A stretch of 64,000 nucleotides of DNA, taken from assembly GCF_963676685.1 (NCBI RefSeq), contig NC_092347.1, forward strand, positions 64,304,596 to 64,368,595, written 5' to 3'. Below the pieces are notes generated by a model. It had not been told where the DNA came from, made no database searches, and worked only from the letters and a program-made list of their open reading frames with translations. This document shows, in pieces, positions 1 through 12,500 of this stretch. A program made the position numbers and the translations under genes. The number at the start of each line of letters is the position of its first letter. Within the stretch, counting starts at the first letter, position 1. This DNA comes from Mytilus edulis (taxonomy: Eukaryota > Mollusca > Bivalvia > Mytilida > Mytilidae).

Positions 1-645
1 ATGGATGCTTTGTTAAACATACTGCTCAAATTACAGAAGAGAATGTCTAAGTTATATTGGTAAACTGTGCACTAAAAAAAACTTCTAGTATGAGGCATTA
101 AACAGGTGCATTACCTCCCCTTGACACTGTTAAACTTATGATCAATTACAACTGAGTCGAGTACCTATAGCAATAGGCTTGATATTTAGTCAAGAAATGG
201 CTGTGACTGGTAGTAAATAAGGATTACTTACATATTGCTACATGTAATCTCTTGAATGTATCATTACACCAATTTTTGACAATAATATTTTTGATTTCCA
301 TATAAAACCATTGCTACACTAAAAATATTTTTGTTATTTTTAGATTCTCCATTCATAACCAATGTAAATGTTAACTTAATAAGAAACATTTTATCTGTTG
401 AGCCACAATAATAAAAATCAATAGCATTTAATGGTAGAGAGAAAAAGAAGGTTGAGTGAAAATTAAAAAAACAATACACTAACCTTAATTAAAATTTCCA
501 CTCTTGTTGAAAATGGAGAATCTTTACATTAATTATTTTAGAATTTATCAACTACATTCTTTCTCTTGTTTATATGCAAGATTTATATGAAATGTTCATA
601 TTGGAAACTGTTCTGTAGAGTTAGAAAGACCCAAAAGGGAAATAT
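1..645. other. Unassigned AT-rich sequence
   Basis: No exon with convincing splice sites, no repeat family and no RNA gene was recognised here. The longest open frame (minus strand, 264-479) is hydrophobic and low in complexity, as expected by chance in AT-rich DNA. Confidence 0.5.
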
Positions 646-649
646 GGTC

Positions 650-970
650 ACTCTTGGTCTTCTCACGGGGGGGTCTCTTCCTATATAAAGGTATATACAT
701 ATGTGCCGCTGGAATGGGTCCCTTTTTTGATCCGTCAAATATATCAATGGGGTGCAATTTTACCGAGGAAATATATCAATAGGTAGTAATTGACCGATTG
801 TGATATATCAATGGGTCAAAAATATATGAATGGGTTATGATTTCGCTTTGAAATATATGTATAGGTAGGGATTTCACAATTATTCAATATATGAATGGGG
901 GGTGTTTTTAAAATCCCAGCTGCACACCTGTACCCAAAATCCCATGTTGAGACCCCCCCGTGGGTCTTCT
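650..970. mobile_element. Small inverted-repeat element with G7/C7 ends (MITE candidate)
   Basis: CACGGGGGGGTCTC at 664-677 is matched in inverted orientation by GAGACCCCCCCGTG at 949-962, and similarity continues a few bases outward (TCTTC). The interior (about 730-880) is a degenerate tandem repeat of ATATATCAATGGGT-like words. The layout suggests a non-autonomous element of about 300 bp. No transposase is visible and no target duplication was identified, so the class is unknown. Confidence 0.5.
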
Positions 971-1395
971 TCAGACTGGCAGTAAAATCCTTGCAAAAGA
1001 AAGGTGTCTGTTTGGTAGTGCAGGCTATACAAATTGGCAGTCATGTCCTGCGTCAGAATGGGGATTTTAAATTTGATGTCTTGTGAAGAGAGAGTGCCCA
1101 GCTGTCAACATGTTAAGAACCATCACAACATCTCTAAGGAGTATGGAGAATTAATCACACTATTATATCCTTCAGCCACAGTAATAATTATCTGAAAAAG
1201 AAATACACTTTTCAATTTTCTGTCATATTTTAAGAAACTGAAATAGGCAAAAAATAGCAAACTGGGAATAACAATTAAAGCAGAGAAACTTTTCAAAATA
1301 ATAATTTGTCCCTTTCTAAAACTTGACAGGTTATTCCAGAAAATATTAAATTGTAAAAAGATTATACAAACCACATGGGAATTTGGGCGTATGAC
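971..1395. other. Unassigned sequence
   Basis: No supported feature. The open frames at 895-1086 (plus) and 1123-1422 (minus) have no recognisable domain or splice context. Confidence 0.4.
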
Positions 1396-2080
1396 AATTG
1401 CGCCGATTTTGAAAATATTCATTCTTTCATTTGCGCCGATTTTATATTTTTTCCTAATTGGATTTACAGGTAATTACAGGTAAGTTAATACTTTTACATT
1501 GGCTGAGCACAGAGTATAAAGACAAATCAAGTAACCTTGCAATTGGTTAATGGCTATCCCAATGTTTTGGGTAACCATTCCTTTCCCTAAATGAAATCGA
1601 TGACTGCTTCACGTTTGACATATATATATTCTGACGTTCCGCTCCTTCTGGTGACAAATGTCATACATTCTTAGACAACGTACAAGAACACATTCCATAA
1701 CCGTCAACCAATTCGTGATGACGTCCATAAAATTAACGATGGGATGATTTCAACTTCACCATTTGGAACTCTTGGTTTAATAGCTTCCTTGTGAGAAAAT
1801 GCGAACTCTAGAAATGCCCCCACCAGTACGTATGCCAAACAAAAAAAAGATGGCTTTCGTTATCGACAATTACGCCAAATATAGAAGAGATGAAATCAGT
1901 TATATACATGTTATGATTGACAAACGGAAGAGGTCATTAATAATAAATGAAAATAACATTACTGGTATGGAGAGTTGTCTCATTGGCATTCATACCACAT
2001 ATCATTTCACCTGTAATTTACCTGTTATTTACCTTTAAAATAATCGGCGCAAATGAAAGAAAAAATCGGCGCAAATGCAA
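1396..2080. mobile_element. TIR element with repeated TTGCGCCGAT motifs at both ends
   Basis: The left end carries TTGCGCCGATTTT twice (about 1398-1410 and 1431-1443) followed by TTACAGGTAATTACAGGTAA. The right end carries the mirror arrangement: ACCTGTAATTTACCTG-like sequence, then AAATCGGCGCAAAT-type motifs at 2043-2054 and 2065-2076. The terminal inverted repeats are therefore about 70 bp and internally duplicated. A 79-codon open frame (1799-2038, plus) lies inside, without a recognised domain. The same architecture and the same GCGCC core recur at 25.2-25.96 kb, so this is a family. It is probably non-autonomous. Class assignment (MULE-like versus other) is inference. Confidence 0.6.
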
Positions 2081-2860
2081 AACGCCGGGGAATTTACATG
2101 ATCTTAAATAGAAAATTTTATAAATCTATAAAACAGTTCTTTCTTACTTTTAAAAGTCAACTCTAAAAGCAATTCCAACCTCAATCTGTAAGTACAAGCT
2201 GGAATGCTAACCTGAAAAATAAAATGCTTAGTCATTGAAAATAGTAAAAAAGGAATGACTGTTGGTATACTTTATATGTACATTATATATAAAAATATAC
2301 AAATAGATATACAACATTTTAAGGGAGTTGGCTTCTCAGTTTCAAAATAATTAACTTTTCAAAACACTAGCATATATACTGATAGGGGATTAATAAAGGA
2401 ATCAAAAGAGCAAAAAAAAATTTGGGTCATCATGCTTGTTTTCGAGATATTAGACATTGAAATTTTGGCGGGAAAATGTTCTCTCTCGACTTTTTATCAT
2501 TTACAAGTTAAAGTCCTAAAAAACTATTAAAAAATAATTAAAATTTTTATTTATAAGATTTTAACAGATAGCTTAACTTAATTTGTTAATGCATTCAAAT
2601 GGATAAAACTAGAGGATTCTGAAAATCTTACCAAAATTCCAAAACATGACGAGCAAGCTTCCTTAAGGTAAAAGAAGATGCAGAGAACACAATGTGACAA
2701 CATCCGAACAACACTTACAAATACTACATACTTTCCAACCTCTGAAACATCAAAGAGTGAGAAATTCCTCTCAGCCTTGACAGTATAGGGGGAGATTTTG
2801 CGTTAATGACATTTTGAAGTTAAATATATGACCTGTACACTAACTGATCTACAAAACCAG
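2081..2860. other. Unassigned; one weak minus-strand exon candidate
   Basis: Mostly featureless. On the minus strand around 2800-2720 an open stretch reads ISPYTVKAERNFSLFDVSE, then VGKYVVF, ending exactly at a consensus donor (GTAAGTG, about 2720). No acceptor was found that keeps the frame open upstream, so it may be a terminal or decayed exon of the unidentified minus-strand gene whose repeated exons lie at 3.5-6.5 kb. The protein is not recognised. Confidence 0.2.
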
Positions 2861-3018
2861 TGGCGGATCCAGAACTTTTCATAAGGGGGGCCCTGCTGAC
2901 TAATTTTAGGGGGGGGGGGGGGGGGGGGGGGGGCATTCCAGTCAAGCTTCAGTGGTTTCCTATATAATCAACCAAATTTTTTTCAACAAAAGGGGGGCCC
3001 TTGGATCTGCCTATGAAA
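2861..3018. mobile_element. CAGTGGCGGATCC-type element with internal poly(G)
   Basis: It begins with CAGTGGCGGATCCAGAAC and ends with a diverged inverted copy (TTGGATCTGCCTATG). It contains a run of more than 20 G at about 2910-2932. Its interior (CCTATATAATCAACCAAATTT) matches the element at 22.56 kb. CAGTGGCGGATCC-type ends are known from hAT-like non-autonomous elements. The class is inferred from the ends only, and no clean 8-bp target duplication was seen. Confidence 0.55.
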
Positions 3019-3579
3019 ACACCAATAAAACTAGACAAAGATCTTTATCTAGTTGGAGTTGACATAGCAAAAAAGATTTTCAATTACCGGTACTAATAAA
3101 TCAAATATTAAAACTACTGACCAAAAGTTTTCAAGTCCAGTGATAGCTGATTGTTTCTTTTTATTGACAGTATGATAAAATTTGTTTAAATAAAGGAATA
3201 ATATACGTACTTGTATTTAAGATATCTTATACCACAAGTCTTACTCCCCTTCATGAAAACATTGGCACTGTTTTATAACCTAAAAAGGAATTAAAATTGA
3301 CACAAATTATATATTTGACAAATTTGTTAAATTGCGAGCCTAAATTTTTATTAATCTATTTTGTATTCTGACGCAGCATAATAGTGAGTTATCTCCTGAT
3401 GAAAGAAACATTCATTCTTGCTGTTTATTGTACTAGTCTCCCTTGAAGTAAAAATTCTATCAGGATTTACTTTTCATGGTATAAAATTCTATTCTTGTAC
3501 CAGAAAAACATTTATCAAATTGATAAATATCTATTTTTGTGTGTTGTAAATGTGCAAAATAAAAAAAATGTGTGTTGCC

Positions 3580-3985
3580 TTACAGATAATCCTGATAGAC
3601 TTTATCACATTTTTCCTGATAATGTACAGAACTAATTGGCTTGAATATACTTGCATTATTTCTTTCATGACAAAGCCTCAGACTTGTTTGAAGATCAATG
3701 TTATAATCAATCTTCATTCCAGCTGCTATCCTTGCTGCTTGATTGCTTACATGGCAAAGCCTCGGACTTGGTTGAAGATCTAAGTAAACATCTTCCATGG
3801 AGTTGCTTCTCATCTGCCATCTGGACTGAAACTTGGACTGGTTGGCTTCTTGAACAAAAACTAAAATTATAAATTAAATTATATTTATAAGACTTCTGTT
3901 GGTTAATATAAATGAAATAGACATATATTCCTTCAAGCTTCATATCCTGACCTGCATCAATGGAGCCATTTTCAGTGTCTTATTT
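3580..3985 (-). pseudogene. Copy 1 of unrecognised two-exon unit (upstream exon broken)
   Basis: The downstream exon (3848 down to a stop at 3580) is open and parallels copy 2, including SMEDVYLDLQPSPRLCH and a second internal RLCH repeat. The upstream exon (about 3985-3940) should read like copy 2, but it contains two in-frame TAA codons before the conserved TENGSIDA. The donor after TENGSIDA is CAG|GTCAGG. The product is not recognised. One copy of the pair is therefore decayed while its partner exon stays open. Confidence 0.4.
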
Positions 3986-4589
3986 GGTGAACAATTATAA
4001 TTTTGTTGGTACTTGATTTCGTGGTTTAGCCAAAGCCTGCACACAAGTCTTTACAATGACATCAGTGTATTCAATTCAATATTTCAGAAACTTTAGTCAA
4101 CAACAAAAAACCATTTGACCTCTTTCAACTTTAAGCCTAGTGCACATTTTTATCCTGTAAACTTGTTTTATGATGATAAAATTTGTTTAAATAGAGGAAT
4201 AATATACGTACTTGTATTTAAGATATCTTATACCACAAGTCTTACTCCCCTTCATGAAAACATTGACACTGTTTTATAACCTAAAAAGGAATTAAAATTG
4301 ACACAAATTATATATTTTACAAAGGAGTATGTTCGATAAGGTCCTAAAATGGCCCCCTTTTTTAGCGTAAATTTCAAATTTCGACTGCGTAATAGTGAGT
4401 TATCTCCCATTGAAAGAAACATTATTGCTGTTTATTGTACTAGCCACCCTTGAAGTGAAAAGTTCTATCAGTATTTACTTTTAATGGTATAAAATTTTAT
4501 TTGTGTACCGGAAAAACATTTATCAAACTAATAAATATCTATTTTTGTTTGTTGTAATTATGTACAAAATAACAAAAAAGTGTGCTGCC

Positions 4590-5042
4590 TTATAGGTAAT
4601 CCTTATAGACTTTATCACATTTTTCCTGATAATGTACAGAATTAATTGGCTTGAATATACTTGCATTATTTCTTTCATGACAAAGCCTCAGACTTGGTAG
4701 AAGATCAATGTAATAATAAATCTTTATTCCAGCTGCTATCCTTGCTGCTTGATTGCTTACATGGCAAAGCCTGGGACTTGATTGAAGATCTAAGTTAACA
4801 TCTTCCATGGAGTTTCTACTCATCTGCCATCTGGACTGAAACTTGGACTGGCCGGCTTCTTGAACAAAAACTAAAATTATAAATTAAATTATATTTATAA
4901 AACTTCTGTTGGTTAATATAAATGAAAGACATAATCCTTCAAGCTTCATATCCTGACCTGCATCAATGGAGCCATTTTCAGCATCTTTTTTTGTGAACAA
5001 TTGTAATTTTGTTGGTACTTCATTCCGTGGTTTAGCCAAAGC
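4590..5042 (-). CDS. Copy 2 of unrecognised two-exon unit, both exons open (hypothetical)
   Basis: Exon A (5042-4958, 85 nt) follows acceptor TATATGCAG, reads ALAKPRNEVP...KKDAENGSIDA and ends at donor GTCAGG in phase 1. Exon B (4858-4590) follows TTGTTCAAG, enters in the matching phase and reads QSKFQSRWQMSRNSMEDVN, then DLQSSPRLCH, an internal near-repeat (DLLPSLRLCH) and a stop after KDYL. A possible donor (CAT|GTAAGC) lies inside exon B, so it may be shorter. No known domain was recognised. Residues are polar and basic with no signal peptide or membrane segment. Phase agreement across the intron and conservation with copies 1 and 3 are the evidence for coding. No start codon exon was identified. 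Low to moderate confidence. Confidence 0.4.
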
Positions 5043-5584
5043 CTGCATATAAGTCTTTACAATAACATCAGTGTGATCAATTTACAATTTCAGAAAATTT
5101 AGTCAACAATAAAAAACCATATGACCTCTTTCAACTTTAAGCCTAGTGCACGTTTTTATCCTGTAAACTTGTTTTATGATGATAAAATTTGTTTAAATAG
5201 AGGAATTATATACGTACTTGTATTAAGATATCTTATACAACAAGTCTTGCTCCCCTTCATGAAAACATTGGCTTTTTTGGTTTTTTAACCTAAAAAGGAA
5301 TTAAAATTGACACATACTATATATTTTACAAATTTGTTAAATTGCCAGCCTAAATTTTTATTAATCTATTCTGTATTCTGATTGTGTAATAGTGAGTTAT
5401 CTCCCACTGAAAGAAACATACTTGCTGTTTATATTGTACTAGTCTCCCTTGAAGTAAAAATTCTATCAGGATTTACTTTTCATGGCATTAATTTTTTTCG
5501 TGTACCAGAAAAACATTTATCAAACTGATAAATATCTTTTTTTGTGTGTTGTAAATGTGCAAAATAACAAAAATTTGTGTTGCC

Positions 5585-5936
5585 TTATAGATAATCGTTA
5601 TAGATTTTATCACATTTTTCCTGATAATTTACAGAATTAATCGGCTTGAATATACTTGCATTATTTCCTTCATGACAAAGCCTCAGACTTGGTTGAAGAT
5701 CAAAGTAATAATTAACCTTCATTCCAGCTGCTATCCTTGCTGCTTGATTGCTAATACATGGCAAAGCCTCGGACTTGGTTGAAGATCTCAGTAAACATCT
5801 TCCATGGAGTTGCTACTCGTCTGCCATCTGGACTGAAACTTGGTCCTTCCTTTAAGCTTCTTATCCAGATCTGTGTCAATGGTGCAATTTTCTGTGTCTT
5901 TGCTCTTTTTGCCTGTAATTCATTAACCATTTTCAT
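5585..5936 (-). pseudogene. Copy 3: exons A and B fused without intron, frame altered
   Basis: Sequence matching exon A (AGACACAGAAAATTGCACCA region) runs straight into exon-B-like sequence (AAGTTTCAGTCCAGATGG) with no intron between. One frame is open for about 60 codons (ELQAKRAKTQKIAPLTQIW..., FSPDGRRVATPWK, ...) and ends at TAG near 5751. The frame used in copies 1 and 2 meets TGA, and two extra bases after CATGTA break the downstream part. Either the copy is dead or its exon uses a different frame. The SPDGRR motif alone is too short to name a domain. Confidence 0.35.
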
Positions 5937-6401
5937 TTTAACTTTTAATCAGTATTATGAAGACTGTTTCATGATCACATCATTAATTTTGAAATTAATG
6001 TATGCAGATAATTATCAGAATATGGTGGCTAACCAAAACAATCTGATGAATACATTTTGAACAAACAATCTAAACAAAGTCATATTTTCCCAATTAAAAT
6101 GTAAATAAATATGTAAATAAATATCCAAATTGTCAATATTAAGTCTATTTGTTGTAATAATTTAATTAGAAATTAATGTGATGCATGTTTTATTTCAAAT
6201 CCTAAATTGGAAGGATCAGTCTATTTACAAATACAATAATTCTTTTAGAATTATATTTCATTAGAGAATAAATTTGAACAAGAAATTAACGACAATTTTG
6301 TAATAAAATTTCAAGTGGTCTTTCAAAGGAAAAACTGATTTTTATTACCTAAATTTTTTTTTTAAATAGTTTAAATACAATTGTTATGACCAAATGCTTA
6401 C

Positions 6402-6478
6402 ATCATCATTATCTGGTAACTAAAATGAAACCATCTTCCTCCAGGTGTAGGACTGAACTTTCATCTGTGCTCATCCAT
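6402..6478 (-). pseudogene. 77-nt exon-like piece, 1 nt short relative to its copy at 19.9 kb
   Basis: On the minus strand it lies between acceptor TGTATTACAG and donor GTAAGC. It matches the 78-nt exon at 19,899-19,976 along its whole length and into both introns (TACATCATCATTATCTGG, GACTGAACTTTCATCTG). One base is missing in the CCTACACC stretch, so WMSTDESSVL changes frame and reaches a stop. It lies immediately beyond the minus-strand downstream end of the 81-bp array. Confidence 0.45.
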
Positions 6479-6559
6479 CTGTAATACAAACTTAAATCAT
6501 CTTAATATTTATGAGACAACAGTTAGTAAATTGAAAAAAATTTATACTTAACTTTGTGG

Positions 6560-9500
6560 ACAACGTGTCAACCGGGATCCTTTGACACCACCTAGAAGAA
6601 ACTTGGACAAAAAGGCATACAAACATACACACAATCTTATCTTAACATACCTGCTGTCTGATCCTTTGATGCCACCTAAAGGAAATTTGGACAAAAATGC
6701 ATACAAACACACAATCTTATCTTAACATACCTTTCCGTTGGATCCTTTGACGCCACCTAGAAGAAACTTGGACAAAAAGGCATACAAACATACACACAAT
6801 CTAATCTTTACATACCTGCTGTCTGATCCTTTGACACCACCTAGAGGATATTTGGACAAAAATGCATACAAACACACAATCTTATCTTAACATACCTTTC
6901 CGTTGGATCCTTTGACGCCACCTAGAAGAAACTTGGACAAAAAGGCATACAAACATACACACAATCTTATCTTAACATACCTGCTGTCTGATCCTTTGAT
7001 GCCACCTAGAGAAAATTTGAAGAAAAGGCATACAAACACACAATCTTATCTTAACATACCTGCTGTCTGATCCTTTGACACTACCTAGAGGAAATTTGGA
7101 CAAAAATGCATACAAACACACAATCTTATCTTAACATACCTTTCCATTGGATCCTTTGACCGCACCTAGAAGAAACTTGGACAAAAAGGCATACAAACAC
7201 ACAATCCTATCTTAACATACCTGTCTGTCTGATCCTTTGACACTACCTAGAAGACATTTGGACAAAATGCATACAAACACACAATCTTATCTTAACATAC
7301 CTTTCCATTGGATCCTTTGACGGCACCTAGAGGAAACTTGGACAAAAAGGCATACAAACACACAATCTTATCTTAACATACCTTTCCGTTGGATCCTTTG
7401 ACGGCACCTAGAGGAAAAGTGGACAAAAATGCATACAAACACACAATCTTATCTTAACATACCTTTCCGTGGGATCCTTTGATGCCACCTAGAGGAAAAG
7501 TGGACAAAAATGCATACAAACACACAATCTTATCTTAACATACCTTTCCGTGGGATCCTTTGATGCCACCTAGAGGAAAAGTGGACAAAAATGCATACAA
7601 ACACACAATCTTATCTTAACATACCTTTCCGTTGGATCCTTTGATGCCACCTAGAGGAAAAGTGGACAAAAATGCATACAAACACACAATCTTATCTTAA
7701 CATACCTTTCCGTTGCCTTTGTCCAAGTTTCTTCTAGGTGCTGCCAAAGGAAATTTGGACAAAAATGCATACAAACACACAATCTTATCTTAACATACCT
7801 TTCCGTTGGATCCTTTGACGCCACCTAGAAGAATCTTGGACAAAAAGGCATACAAACATACACACAATCTAATCTTAACATACCTGCTGTCTGATCCTTT
7901 GACACCACCTAGAGGAAATTTGGACAAAAATGCATACAAACACACAATCTTATCTTAACATACCTTTCCGTTGGATCCTTTGACGCCACCTAGAAGAAAC
8001 TTGGACAAAAAGGCATACAAACATACTCACAATCTTATCTTAACATACCTGCTGTCTGATCCTTTGATGCCACCTAGAGAAAATTTGAAGAAAAGGCATA
8101 CAAACACACAATCTTATCTTAACATACCTGCTGTCTGATCCTTTGACACCACCTAGAGGAAATTTGGACAAAAATGCATACAAACACACAATCTTATCTT
8201 AACATACCTTTCCATTGGATCCTTTGACCGCACCTAGAAGACACTTGGACAAAAAGGCATACAAACACACAATCCTATCTTAACATACCTGTCTGTCTGA
8301 TCCTTTGACACTACCTAGAAGACATTTGGACAAAATGCATACAAACACACAATCTTATCTTAACATACCTTTCCATTGGATCCTTTGACGGCACCTAGAG
8401 GAAACTTGGACAAAAAGGCATACAAACACACAATCTTATCTTAACATACCTTTCCGTTGGATCCTTTGACGGCACCTAGAGGAAAAGTGGACAAAAATGC
8501 ATACAAACACACAATCTTATCTTAACATACCTTTCCGTTGGATCCTTTGATGCCACCTAGAGGAAAAGTGGACAAAAATGCATACAAACACACAATCTTA
8601 TCTTAACATACCTTTCCGTTGGATCCTTTGACGGCACCTAGAGGAAAAGTGGACAAAAATGCATACAAACACACAATCTTATCTTAACATACCTTTCCGT
8701 TGGATCCTTTGATGCCACCTAGAGGAAAAGTGGACAAAAATGCATACAAACACACAATCTTATCTTAACATACCTTTCCGTTGGATCCTTTGATGCCACC
8801 TAGAGGAAAAGTGGACAAAAATGCATACAAACACACAATCTTATCTTAACATACCTTTCCGTTGGATCCTTTGACGGCACCTAGAGGAAACTTGGACAAA
8901 AAGGCATACAAACATACAATCTTATCTTAACATACCTTTCCTTTGGATCCTTTGACAGCACCTAGAGGAAAAGTGGACAAAAATGCATACAAACACACAA
9001 TCTTATCTTAACATACCTTTCCGTTGGATCCTTTGACGGCACCTAGAGGAAAAGTGGACAAAAATGCATACAAACACACAATCTTATCTTAACATACCTT
9101 TCCATTGGATCCTTTGACGGCACCTAGAGGAAAAGTGGACAAAAATGCATACAAACACACAATCTTATCTTAACATACCTTTCAGTTGGATCCTTTGACA
9201 GCACCTAGAAGAAACTTGGACAAAAATGCATACAAACACACAATCTTATCTTAACATACCTTTCTGTTGGATCCTTTGATGCCACCTAGAGGAAAAGTGG
9301 ACAAAAATGCATACAAACACACAATCTTATCTTAACATACCTTTCCATTGGATCCTTTGATGCCACTTAGAGGAAAAGTGGACAAAAATGCATACAAACA
9401 CACAATCTTATCTTAACATACCTTTCCGTTGGATCCTTTGACGGCACCTAGAGGAAAAGTGGACAAAAATGCATACAAACACACAATCTTATCTTAACAT

Positions 9501-12500
9501 ACCTTTCCTTTGGATCCTTTGATGCCACCTAGAGAAAAAGTGGACAAAAATGCATACAAACACACAATCTTATCTTAACATACCTTTCCGTTGGATCCTT
9601 TGACGGCCCCTAGAGGAAAAGTGGACAAAAATGCATACAAACACACAATCTTATCTTAACATACCTTTCCGTTGGATCCTTTGATGCCACCTAGAGGTAA
9701 AGTGGACAAAAATGCATACAAACACACAATCTTATCTTAACATACCTTTCCGTTGGATCCTTTGACGCCACCTAGAAGAAACTTGGACAAAAAGGCATAC
9801 AAACATACACACAATCTAATCTTAACATACCTGCTGTCTGATCCTTTGACACCACCTAGAGGAAATTTGGACAAAAATGCATACAAACACACAATCTTAT
9901 CTTAACATACCTTTCCGTTGGATCCTTTGACGCCACCTAGAAGAAACTTGGACAAAAAGGCATACAAACATACTTACAATCTTATCTTAACATACCTGCT
10001 GTCTGATTCTTTGATGCCACCTAGAGAAAATTTGAAGAAAAGGCATACAAACACACAATCTTATCTTAACATACCTTTCCGTTGGATCCTTTGATGCCAC
10101 CTAGAGGTAAAGTGGACAAAAATGCATACAAACACACAATCTTATCTTAACATACCTTTCCATTGGATCCTTTGACGGCACCTAGAGGAAAAGTGGACAA
10201 AAATGCATACAAACACACAATCTTATCTTAACATACCTTTCCGTTGGATCCTTTGATGCCACCTAGAGGAAAAGTGGACAAAAATGCATACAAACACACA
10301 ATCTTATCTTAACATACCTTTCCATTGGATCCTTTGATGCCACTTAGAGGAAAAGTGGACAAAAATGCATACAAACACACAATCTTATCTTAACATACCT
10401 TTCCGTTGGATCCTTTGACGGCACCTAGAGGAAAAGTGGACAAAAATGCATACAAACACACAATCTTATCTTAACATACCTTTCCATTGGATCCTTTGAC
10501 GGCACCTAGAGGAAAAGTGGACAAAAATGCATACAAACACACAATATTATCTTAACATACCTTTCCGTTGCATCCTTTGATGCCACCTAGAGGAAAAGTG
10601 GACAAAAATGCATACAAACACACAATCTTATCTTAACATACCTTTCCGTTGGATCCTTTGACAGCACCTAGAAGAAACTTGGACAAAAAGGCATACAAAC
10701 ACACAATCTTATCTTAACATACCTTTCCGTTGGATCCTTTGACGGCACCTAGAGGAAAAGTGGACAAAAATGCATACAAACACACAATCTTATCTTAACA
10801 TACCTTTCCGTTGGATCCTTTGACGGCACCTAGAGGAAAAGTGGACAAAAATGCATACAAACACACAATCTTATCTTAACATACCTTTCCATTGGATCCT
10901 TTGATGCCACCTAGAGGAAAAGTGGACAAAAATGCATACAAACACACAATCTTATCTTAACATACCTTTCCTTAGGATCCTTTGACGGCACCTAGAGGAA
11001 AAGTGGACAAAAATGCATACAAACACACAATCTTATCTTAACATACCTTTCCATTGGATCCTTTGACAGCACCTAGAGGAAAAGTGGACAAAAATGCATA
11101 CAAACACACAATCTTATCTTAACATACCTTTCCATTGGATCCTTTGAAGGCACCTAGAGGAAAAGTGGACAAAAATGCATACAAACACACAATCTTATCT
11201 TAACATACCTTTTCGTTGGATCCTTTGATGCCACCTAGAGGAAAAGTGGACAAAAATGCATACAAACACACAATCTTATCTTAACATACCTTTCCGTTGG
11301 ATCCTTTGAAGGCACCTAGAGGAAAAGTGGACAAAAATGCATACAAACACACAATCTTATCTTAACATACCTTTCCATTGGATCCTTTGATGCCACTTAG
11401 AGGAAAAGTGGACAAAAATGCATACAAACACACAATCTTATCTTAACATACCTTTCCGTTGGATCCTTTGACGGCACCTAGAGGAAAAGTGGACAAAAAT
11501 GCATACAAACACACAATCTTATCTTAACATACCTTTCCATTGGATCCTTTGACGGCACCTAGAGGAAAAGTGGACAAAAATGCATACAAACACACAATAT
11601 TATCTTAACATACCTTTCCGTTGCATCCTTTGATGCCACCTAGAGGAAAAGTGGACAAAAATGCATACAAACACACAATCTTATCTTAACATACCTTTCC
11701 GTTGGATCCTTTGACAGCACCTAGAAGAAACTTGGACAAAAATGCATACAAACACACAATCTTATCTTAACATACCTTTCCGTTGGATCCTTTGACGGCA
11801 CCTAGAGGAAAAGTGGACAAAAATGCATACAAACACACAATCTTATCTTAACATACCTTTCCGTTGGATCCTTTGACGGCACCTAGAGGAAAAGTGGACA
11901 AAAATGCATACAAACACACAATCTTATCTTAACATACCTTTCCATTGGATCCTTTGATGCCACCTAGAGGAAAAGTGGACAAAAATGCATACAAACACAC
12001 AATCTTATCTTAACATACCTTTCCGTAGGATCCTTTGACGGCACATAGAGGAAAAGTGGACAAAAATGCATACAAACACACAATCTTATCTTAACATACC
12101 TTTCCATTGGATCCTTTGACAGCACCTAGAGGAAAAGTGGACAAAAATGCATACAAACACACAATCTTATCTTAACATACCTTTCCATTGGATCCTTTGA
12201 AGGCACCTAGAGGAAAAGTGGACAAAAATGCATACAAACACACAATCTTATCTTAACATACCTTTTCGTTGGATCCTTTGATGCCACCTAGAGGAAAAGT
12301 GGACAAAAATGCATACAAACACACAATCTTATCTTAACATACCTTTCCGTTGGATCCTTTGATGCCACCTAGAGGAAAAGTGGACAAAAATGCATACAAA
12401 CACACAATCTTATCTTAACATACCTTTCCGTTGGATCCTTTGATGCCACCTAGAGGAAAAGTGGACAAAAATGCATACAAACACACAATCTTATCTTAAC

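Larger units (their letters stand above)
3171..6060. repeat. Three tandem copies of a ~1.0-kb exon-bearing segment
   Basis: The same landmark (ATAATATACGTACTTGTATT) occurs near 3200, 4200 and 5205, about 1.0 kb apart. Each is followed by matching intron-like sequence and a matching minus-strand exon region. Copies 1 and 2 are collinear. Copy 3 diverges at the right and has lost the segment that separates the two exons in the other copies. The minus-strand open frames in copies 1 and 2 agree through about 75 codons. Confidence 0.8.
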
